Source: Mogibacterium diversum_A (GTDB lineage Bacteria > Bacillota > Clostridia > Peptostreptococcales > Anaerovoracaceae). Taken from it: a stretch of 64,000 nt of DNA. Position 1 is the stretch's first letter. Every line of letters begins with the position of its first letter. Positions 58,968 to 64,000 of the stretch are shown here, one piece after another. A model generated the notes under the pieces. That model ran no database searches, was not told where the DNA came from, and saw only the letters and a program-made list of their open reading frames with translations. The stretch covers positions 169,682 to 233,681 of the forward strand of contig NZ_CALIZG010000023.1 of assembly GCF_938028775.1 (NCBI RefSeq), read 5' to 3'. Position numbers and translations under genes: made by a program.

Positions 58968-59760
58968 ATATCTCTTCCTCTAGGTCATCAACATCTTCAA
59001 TCTCTGCCCCTTCTCCAGTTAAAGCCTTATTAACTGTAGCTGTCTTTGACTTAATATATTCAACCTGAGCCTTCTGCTCTTCTGTGGCTAAATCCATATG
59101 ATCGGCTAGCCAGGCTAAAGCCTTTTGTCTATCTTCGAGCTTAATCTTTTTCGTCTGTCCCATAGATATTTCGGCTATCAGGGTTCCGTCTACTTTTGCA
59201 TCACTCTTGAATCTCATATAGTCATAACGAATCCCATCTTCGGATTTCTCACTTCCAAACTCAACGAAATCTGTTATATCTGAGAAAGCAATATCTATGT
59301 ATTTCTGGAAGATATCAGATGGATTTAGCATGGCTTTATTAAGCCTGTTTTCCTTTAGCTCCCTAATACACTTTTTGATTTCAGCATTTTTCAGCATTCT
59401 GTATCCATTTGACCCTGCTGTTTTACGGCTACATTTATATGCTTTTTGGTATGCTTTTGTAGCATTAAAACAGGTCACATAATACATGCAAAATAATTTT
59501 TGATTAGATGTAAGAAAATTATTTTCGACAAGTTTTTCCGCCTCATCTCCGAGTTCCTTTTTCAGATGCTTCTCAGTAGCCTTTTTTGACTGCATTTTTT
59601 GCAACGTTTTTGGCGTTGCACTTTGCTCCCATTTCCCACGTCTTTTCCATGACCTTAAAGTCGACTCTTTGACCTCTAGTTTTTGGGCAATAAATATTAA
59701 GTTTTCACCGCTTTCATAAAGTTCCTTTGCGGTCTTTTTCTTTTCTTCATTCGACTGCAT
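58948..59760 (-). CDS. Terminase small subunit
   Basis: This 270-aa DNA-recognition subunit has an N-terminal helix-turn-helix (ELYESGENLIFIAQKLEVKE, STLRSWKRRGKWEQ) and the Terminase_2 core (LTSNQKLFCMYYVTCFNATK, AYQKAYKCSRKTAGSNGYRM), then a long C-terminal oligomerisation part. It is the first late gene and comes after two tandem terminators. Confidence 0.9.
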   Translation of the reverse strand: MQSNEEKKKTAKELYESGENLIFIAQKLEVKESTLRSWKRRGKWEQSATPKTLQKMQSKKATEKHLKKELGDEAEKLVENNFLTSNQKLFCMYYVTCFNATKAYQKAYKCSRKTAGSNGYRMLKNAEIKKCIRELKENRLNKAMLNPSDIFQKYIDIAFSDITDFVEFGSEKSEDGIRYDYMRFKSDAKVDGTLIAEISMGQTKKIKLEDRQKALAWLADHMDLATEEQKAQVEYIKSKTATVNKALTGEGAEIEDVDDLEEEIYGSTEE

Positions 59761-59794
59761 CGTTCTTCCTGCACTGTTTAAAATTCATTAAAAA

Positions 59795-59819
59795 AACAGC
59801 ATGCAACGAAGCAGCTGTT
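59795..59819 (-). terminator. Terminator 2 upstream of the terminase genes
   Basis: AACAGC(t)GC-type stem: AACAGC with GCA at 59795-59804 pairs with GCAGCTGTT at 59811-59819 (one bulge); on minus a run of seven T follows. It ends about 35 bp before the terS start. Confidence 0.6.
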
Positions 59820-59861
59820 CAAATTCGTCTTATCTGGTGATTTCTTTATACCCATGCATTG

Positions 59862-59889
59862 AAAAAGGTCGCCGCAAGGCGTCCTTTTC
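59862..59889 (-). terminator. Terminator 1 upstream of the terminase genes
   Basis: AAAAAGG and CGCC pair with GGCG and CCTTTT (GCAA-type loop), followed on minus by CCTTTTTCAA. Closes the early/regulatory transcript. Confidence 0.7.
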
Positions 59890-59994
59890 CGAATGTTTAT
59901 AGCTTGGGAGAAAAATCTGTGTCTCTTCGACACTTTCTACACTATCATTTTATCAGGAAAAAAGGTGAATTGTGTGAATCTTACTTTTTCACTA

Positions 59995-60390
59995 TTAAAT
60001 CTTCATTTTCCAAAACCGTTTTAACTTCTTAGTTATTGTGCTTCTGTCATAACCGAGAAGCTTCCCTATCTCTTCCTGGCTTAATCCATTTATGTAATAG
60101 CTACGCAGGATGGTTCTAAGTTCACTATCTGTTTGAATCTCGATAAATTTCTCTGCTTCAATTATTTTTCTTTGCAACTTCTTCTTTGTCGCAATAAGCT
60201 TTTTTATCAATTGGTCCTTGCATATTGAACCGTCATCATATCCCATCTCTATTTTAGGAACAGGATATCCAGTTTTATAATCTTTATAGAACGCAAAAGT
60301 ATATGTGCTTTTAGGAGCACACAATGACATCTCTATTGCGTTTATTTCTTGCTTAATCGATATAAGCTCTTCCATTTCTTTTTTTGTCAT
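59995..60390 (-). CDS. Phage late-gene regulator, sigma-like HTH (ArpU-like)
   Basis: This 131-aa protein is an N-terminal coiled coil (ELISIKQEINAIEMSLCAPK..., KLIATKKKLQRKIIEAEKF) followed by a sigma-region-4-like HTH (SELRTILRSYYINGLSQEEI, GKLLGYDRSTITKKLKRFWK). The build matches ArpU/DUF1492-type regulators that stand just before terminase and switch on late transcription in Gram-positive phages. The tandem terminators and terS follow. Confidence 0.75.
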   Translation of the reverse strand: MTKKEMEELISIKQEINAIEMSLCAPKSTYTFAFYKDYKTGYPVPKIEMGYDDGSICKDQLIKKLIATKKKLQRKIIEAEKFIEIQTDSELRTILRSYYINGLSQEEIGKLLGYDRSTITKKLKRFWKMKI

Positions 60391-60432
60391 ATTTCATCCC
60401 ACTTAAACAATCTTACTCGCTAGAGTAACTCA

Positions 60433-61245
60433 TCATCTTCTGCAGTATTCTGTTTTTCGCATTCGTATAAGCAAGCTGAACCCGGAACCATTACCTCCGC
60501 TTTCTTCATCTTGCCCAAACAAAGCCAATTGTCTTCCATCATGTTCAACAAGGCAGTCCGTAAAGGTATACCTTGTCTTGTTGTTTTTATTAATAAGCTT
60601 AGATATATATAGTCCATCTGATGGGTCATTAATAATTCTCTCCATCTGAGATTTCGTTATAGCTTTATCTGAAACTATAGGATCAGGCTTTTCTAGATTT
60701 ATTGAACTACCCCAGCATCTTTTACTCTTACCCTGTCTAGCCATATACAGAGCTTTGCCAGTGATTCCGTATTCATCAAATTTGAGCTTGTCAGAATTAG
60801 AAAATCCAGCCTTCCATTTATCCTCTATGACGTCTCTATCCACATTTCCAAATATCATGTGGATATGGGGTCTAGCTTTTGAGCCAGTATCATCTCCCTT
60901 GTGATTTGAGATTACATACACATATTTCACTGGCTCGCTGGATCTCTTTTTCATCTCCCTGCGTACTCTTGCCACATAGTTAGTTATATCCTTAAGTACC
61001 TGTTCTCTGTCATACGGAAGATGATCATCGTCATATGTGAGATCTATACTAAAGTCACCCTCTTTGAAATTAAGATTGCATATTCTGACAAAGTATCTTT
61101 GACTTCTTTTTGAATTTAGGTTTTTCTGCGCTGGGGATGACTCATGTCTTTTTTCTGCTCTTTTTATTATTCTCTTTCTTGGAGACACATTATATATTTC
61201 TAACTCGAGATAATCTCCAGTGTAATATTTTTTAGTTCTTATCAT
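60433..61245 (-). CDS. HUH-type Rep-like protein (ORF2/G2P family)
   Basis: This 270-aa basic protein carries a rolling-circle HUH motif (KARPHIHMIFGNVDRD, with His-x-His), upstream SIDLTYDDDHLPYDREQVLK (motif 1 region) and candidate nucleophile Tyr in GITGKALYMARQGK. This is typical of small replication initiators of ssDNA phages and rolling-circle plasmids (ORF2/G2P). It stands in a tailed dsDNA prophage between the small early genes and the ArpU-like regulator. It might nick the phage DNA or drive a satellite. Motifs seen; role inferred. Confidence 0.75.
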   Translation of the reverse strand: MIRTKKYYTGDYLELEIYNVSPRKRIIKRAEKRHESSPAQKNLNSKRSQRYFVRICNLNFKEGDFSIDLTYDDDHLPYDREQVLKDITNYVARVRREMKKRSSEPVKYVYVISNHKGDDTGSKARPHIHMIFGNVDRDVIEDKWKAGFSNSDKLKFDEYGITGKALYMARQGKSKRCWGSSINLEKPDPIVSDKAITKSQMERIINDPSDGLYISKLINKNNKTRYTFTDCLVEHDGRQLALFGQDEESGGNGSGFSLLIRMRKTEYCRR

Positions 61246-61478
61246 AGTTATTTAAATGCCTGACTTGTTAATACTCATTTGAACTCTTAATCCGGCATTA
61301 CGCCGGATGATTTTAACGTATTATTTCTTCCTTATATATGGAAGAAAGTTTTGAAGCTTTAATTCTATATATGAAAGCGGCAAGCATCTGTAAAAAGTAG
61401 TATGTGCTCTTATATATTTATGTCTGATTTTGAAAGGAGTATACCTTCTGCCTACCGCTGTCATATCAAAATTGTTTT
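61246..61478. other. Gap before the HUH gene
   Basis: This stretch of 230 bp contains a hairpin CCGGCATTACGCCGG at about 61294-61308 and a small CTTCC...GGAAG dyad near 61328-61345. A 47-codon minus frame (61321-61464) is open but has no ribosome site, so I do not call it. It may hold the replication origin or nick site for the Rep-like protein (inference). Confidence 0.4.
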
Positions 61479-61652
61479 CTATCTATATATGTATATACAC
61501 ACTAATATAATTGTTAACCCTGCGAGGAGTAGTACATCTGCTATCATGAATAGTTTATTTGCTATATCCATCCTCTTCATCGCTGTGAAATATAGTGCTA
61601 CTATTCCAACCATAAAGCCTGTAATTAAGAAAGTTATTATTAAATTAAGCAT
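61479..61652 (-). CDS. 57-aa membrane protein
   Basis: This small gene (MLNLIITFLITGFMVGIVAL, DIANKLFMIADVLLLAGLTI, ending VCIYIYR) has two membrane helices and a GGAGAAC ribosome site. It overlaps the end of the Cys-rich gene by 8 bp. Unknown; small membrane proteins of this kind may act in superinfection exclusion. Confidence 0.55.
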   Translation of the reverse strand: MLNLIITFLITGFMVGIVALYFTAMKRMDIANKLFMIADVLLLAGLTIILVCIYIYR

Positions 61653-61791
61653 TTTCTAGTTCTCCAGTAATATCATTAACCTCTTCAGCCTTCCATGCTG
61701 GTACTATTGGGAGTGCACAAGTGGTGCATTTATCATGGTTATGCTTCCGGCACCACTTGCATATACCCTCACGCTGCTCTTCCGTATACAT
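61645..61791 (-). CDS. Short zinc-finger-like phage protein
   Basis: About 48 aa from the ATG at 61791: MYTEEQREGICKWCRKHNHD followed by KCTTCALPIVPAWKA. Two CxxC pairs and a His cluster suggest a small zinc-binding protein. The open frame runs up to 61932, but that part lies inside the preceding gene, so I use the inner start. The ribosome site is weak. Confidence 0.45.
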   Translation of the reverse strand: MYTEEQREGICKWCRKHNHDKCTTCALPIVPAWKAEEVNDITGELENA

Positions 61792-61810
61792 AGCTGCTAT
61801 ATCTTTTGAC

Positions 61811-62011
61811 CTAATCAAGCGGAAAGTCTCCTGCCAGTTCTGTGTTAATAGGGTCTTCGTATCTTGCGATGATTTCTGCCATGACTCTTTCCTCTTCTTC
61901 CAAGTTCGACACAGGAGATTCAAGATACTCATTTACTTTTTTAACACCAAGTAAATCATCAAAGAATTTGTGTACTCTACTTTTCCTCATATGTTTTGGT
62001 TTGGCTTTCAT
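61811..62011 (-). CDS. Small charged phage protein, unknown
   Basis: About 66 aa from the ATG at 62011 (MKAKPKHMRKSRVHKFFDDL, VKKVNEYLESPVSNLEEEER), with GGGAGGAATCCAA upstream. It overlaps the DUF3310 gene end by 35 bp. No family recognised. Confidence 0.5.
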   Translation of the reverse strand: MKAKPKHMRKSRVHKFFDDLLGVKKVNEYLESPVSNLEEEERVMAEIIARYEDPINTELAGDFPLD

Positions 62012-62540
62012 TTGGATTCCTCCCATTAATTTCCCAGTTTAAGTACACCATTGCTTTTTTTAGATCTTCCAATCCACCTTTGTTGTCGGCTCTGATTAAA
62101 TATTTCAGAGCATTTCCTCTGCAGAAAGCTTTAAATCCATTTTCTCCGAGTACCGCTCTAATAACATCTATCGACTCTATATCAAGTCCATCTAGCTTGT
62201 AGTGTTTAGGTTCATTGACCGAGTCGTACCCTGGTTCTTTATTATCTGCAGTTCGAAGAGCTTGTATTTTAACTGCTATGCTGGGATCCTGATTCACCAT
62301 CCTAGTTAGCTGTCTAAAGGTCTTGCCTAGTCTTATGCATCTGATACTATAATCAGATAGACCCAGCAGGTATTTAATCTGTTCAAGCATGTTCTCAACA
62401 TCTGCAACCTCTTCCTGAACATGGTCTATATTCTTACAACTCAGTGCTTCAACAAGTTCATTCAATTCTTCAATGCATTTCCCCAGTTGATTCTCTAATC
62501 CATAATGGTCTGCTATAAATTTCAATTCTTTATTTATCAT
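61977..62540 (-). CDS. MazG-like / DUF3310 fusion protein
   Basis: The 187-aa protein joins two phage modules. The N-terminal 70 residues (LGKCIEELNELVEALSCKNI, DHVQEEVADVENMLEQI) have the EExxE...EExAD pattern of MazG-type nucleotide pyrophosphohydrolases. The C-terminal 70 (VNEPKHYKLDGLDIESIDVI, FCRGNALKYLIRADNKGGLE, DLKKAMVYLNWEI) is DUF3310, often called a phage nucleotide kinase-like protein. Both suggest control of nucleotides during phage growth. In an early gene cluster after the DUF3102 gene. Confidence 0.8.
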   Translation of the reverse strand: MINKELKFIADHYGLENQLGKCIEELNELVEALSCKNIDHVQEEVADVENMLEQIKYLLGLSDYSIRCIRLGKTFRQLTRMVNQDPSIAVKIQALRTADNKEPGYDSVNEPKHYKLDGLDIESIDVIRAVLGENGFKAFCRGNALKYLIRADNKGGLEDLKKAMVYLNWEINGRNPNESQTKTYEEK

Positions 62541-62546
62541 GTTCTT

Positions 62547-63518
62547 CTAACCTTTCAGTTGATCTTCCTCGATATGCAATACCTGAAGTAATGCACTGCG
62601 CACCTTTTTGCCTTGTTCCGGATCTTTCGCCTCGATGACTGCAAGGCTCTTGCAGCATGATTGGAATACCTCTTGCAATATATTTACCTGTGCACGGAAT
62701 GTAGTTAAATCTTCTTGGCTACTTGCAGACAGTTCCTTTTCAAGTCTTGCTATTGTTTTCTCTGCTTCGGTATATGCTGCTTGCAGTTTTGCCTTACCTT
62801 CCTTTACAGCTTCTGCCTTCTCCTTTTCATGTTCAGCCTTATATTTATCTACTGCCTCCTTTACGGCATCCTCCGTGTTGTTTTTAGCTGCTTTTGCTTT
62901 CGCTTTTTCTTTTTCAAGTTTTTCTTTGAGCCTTTTAATCTCATCGTCCTTCGCAGTGAGATCATCAACACTTATCTCTGATTCGGATTGTTCAGCCTCA
63001 AGCTCTGTAATTCGGTTTTTGAGGTGTTCTATTTCATCTGTACCGGCTTCAAGTTCATTATTTCTTGCTTTGAGGTTGGCTATTTCTGTCTTCAGCTCTG
63101 TAACTGTCATATCGTTAATATTTTCAGACTCAATCACTTCTTTTGCGACGTCATCTGGAGCGGATAAAAGTGCGAATGCCTTGGAAATGCTCAAATTCGT
63201 ACACGTATACGAATTTGAAAATATGCTGTTCTCATCAGATGCACGTTTGGCCAATTGCATCATTTTGTTTGCTTTTGACTGTGAGAAATCCAGGTTATTA
63301 TCACACCATGTGCCAAACTCTCCATGAGGTAATCGCTCCTTTACTATGAGTAGGCGGCGACCGGCGGATGCTGCCATCATGAGCGCGACGTTTCCAACTG
63401 CCTCCATCTGTTGATATAATCCATTTGCCTCATGACACAGCTGCTCCGTGCTCTTATCTTCTAACTCACCATTGGCTTCATTAATCTCGTAATTTACATC
63501 TATAATTGATTCTGTCAT
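62547..63518 (-). CDS. DUF3102 phage protein with long coiled coil
   Basis: This 323-aa protein begins with DUF3102 (LMMAASAGRRLLIVKERLPH, GEFGTWCDNNLDFSQSKANK), found in phage and plasmid early genes, followed by a coiled coil (residues 140-260; ELKTEIANLKARNNELEAGT, KEKLEKEKAKAKAAKNNTED). Function of DUF3102 is not established. It starts at the last base of the PcfJ-like gene. Confidence 0.8.
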   Translation of the reverse strand: MTESIIDVNYEINEANGELEDKSTEQLCHEANGLYQQMEAVGNVALMMAASAGRRLLIVKERLPHGEFGTWCDNNLDFSQSKANKMMQLAKRASDENSIFSNSYTCTNLSISKAFALLSAPDDVAKEVIESENINDMTVTELKTEIANLKARNNELEAGTDEIEHLKNRITELEAEQSESEISVDDLTAKDDEIKRLKEKLEKEKAKAKAAKNNTEDAVKEAVDKYKAEHEKEKAEAVKEGKAKLQAAYTEAEKTIARLEKELSASSQEDLTTFRAQVNILQEVFQSCCKSLAVIEAKDPEQGKKVRSALLQVLHIEEDQLKG

Positions 63519-64000
63519 TATGCTGCTCCCTTCTTAGGTTTCTTTTTACTTCTTGGCTTGACAATGTTTTCCAGCCAATCATCTACCCACTTTCTAACTT
63601 CTGGTGCTGGCAGTCGATTCCCTGTTCCATAGCATTGATATATATGGTTATCACGAAGTTCAATTGTTATGAAAGGTGTATCTGGCTCATCAGTTCGCCT
63701 CATAACAAATACTGCTGTATCCCCTTCCGTTACGCTGTAATAGTATGAAGCAACACAATTTTTGTTATAACGACCTTCCTCTTCAAATTCCTTACAGTTT
63801 CTAAGTGGTCGTATAAGATATTCATTATCTTGATAAACATACTCTTCTAGTTGCGGAAGATACATTTTTTCATAATTCTCTTGTTGCTTTTTACATTTTT
63901 CCGCTTTTTCTGCATCTTTCTTTTCCAGATACTCTCTTGAGACCCTATCATGTGCTTCCTTTAAGTTTTTAGGATATAGATAGTAATCATTTTGTGGATA
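63518..64000 (-). CDS. PcfJ-like protein, partial
   Basis: This frame enters from beyond the right edge and is open through 64000 (161 codons seen, N-terminus missing). Pattern: YPKNLKEAHDRVSREYLEKK, then RPLRNCKEFEEEGRYNKNCV and ASYYYSVTEGDTAVFVMRRT, PFITIELRDNHIYQCYGTGN. This is the PcfJ C-terminal domain, known from enterococcal plasmid pCF10 and common in phages; its role is unknown. The internal ATG at 63865 is not the true start. Confidence 0.75.
   Translation of the reverse strand, partial: YPQNDYYLYPKNLKEAHDRVSREYLEKKDAEKAEKCKKQQENYEKMYLPQLEEYVYQDNEYLIRPLRNCKEFEEEGRYNKNCVASYYYSVTEGDTAVFVMRRTDEPDTPFITIELRDNHIYQCYGTGNRLPAPEVRKWVDDWLENIVKPRSKKKPKKGAA

Noticed and set aside
61321..61464. 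47-codon minus-strand frame upstream of the HUH gene
   Set aside because: There is no ribosome-binding site and no protein-like pattern; left as intergenic.
61402..61659. 85-aa plus-strand ORF
   Set aside because: The minus strand here codes for a better-supported 57-aa membrane protein with a ribosome site.
62608..63327. 239-aa plus-strand ORF opposite the DUF3102 gene
   Set aside because: It is antisense to the coiled-coil codons; Ser/Phe/Ala-rich with no family.

Overview
The window looks like a chromosome segment of an anaerobic, low-to-mid GC Firmicute, probably a clostridial relative of Mogibacterium or Eubacterium. This is an inference from gene content: a complete Rnf complex, the murB-PHP-rapZ-whiA cluster, a YedF/DUF3343 selenium-type pair, a PKTGD-type surface protein and TTGACA/TATAAT promoters. 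No 16S rRNA is present, so the species cannot be fixed.

From 1 to about 6.0 kb lies an AT-rich accessory island. Debris of conjugative or transposable elements is found on both sides: an ImmA/IrrE fragment, a TnpW-like gene, frameshifted fragments, a RepA N-terminus joined to a Fic C-terminus, and a CD1845-like membrane protein. Between them is a tight four-gene operon encoding an acyl-CoA-dehydrogenase-like flavoprotein without either usual catalytic Glu, a PhnD-like binding protein without a signal peptide, a core-MetE zinc methyl/alkyltransferase, and an OsmC-like protein. No pathway that I know matches it.

From 6.0 to 13.4 kb are core genes on the minus strand: rlmD, whiA, rapZ, a PHP phosphoesterase, murB and an AI-2E-type permease. 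The usual yvcK gene is missing between rapZ and whiA. The 730-bp gap between rlmD and whiA holds the most striking feature of the window: about 12 repeats of a 31-bp block. Each good copy reads as a near-consensus SigA promoter (TTGATT, 17 bp, extended TGC-TAAAAT), and all point rightward.

From 13.6 to 14.5 kb are yedF and a DUF3343 gene on the plus strand. From 14.6 to 24.1 kb are an 1827-aa wall-anchored Cna-B/SHIRT protein, a membrane-anchored extracellular FMN-binding protein, and an AgcS symporter. From 24.5 to 29.6 kb is rnfCDGEAB. From 29.7 to 40.3 kb are a PLP decarboxylase, serS, a long glutamine synthetase, a UPF0182 membrane protein and a zinc-ribbon acidic membrane protein. A candidate stand-alone structured RNA lies at 40.56-40.67 kb.

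At 40.94 kb is tRNA-Lys(CTT), followed directly by a tailed (siphovirus-like) prophage that runs off the right edge. On the minus strand it reads, from early to late: PcfJ-like, DUF3102, MazG-DUF3310, small genes, an HUH Rep-like protein, an ArpU-like HTH regulator, terminase, portal, minor capsid protein with a nuclease-like tail, scaffold, P22-type capsid, connectors, tail genes, holin and a choline-binding-repeat endolysin. Several intrinsic terminators interrupt the late operon, and a set of repeated hairpins precedes the scaffold gene. Both suggest RNA-level control of late genes. Integrase, repressor and attR would lie beyond 64 kb.
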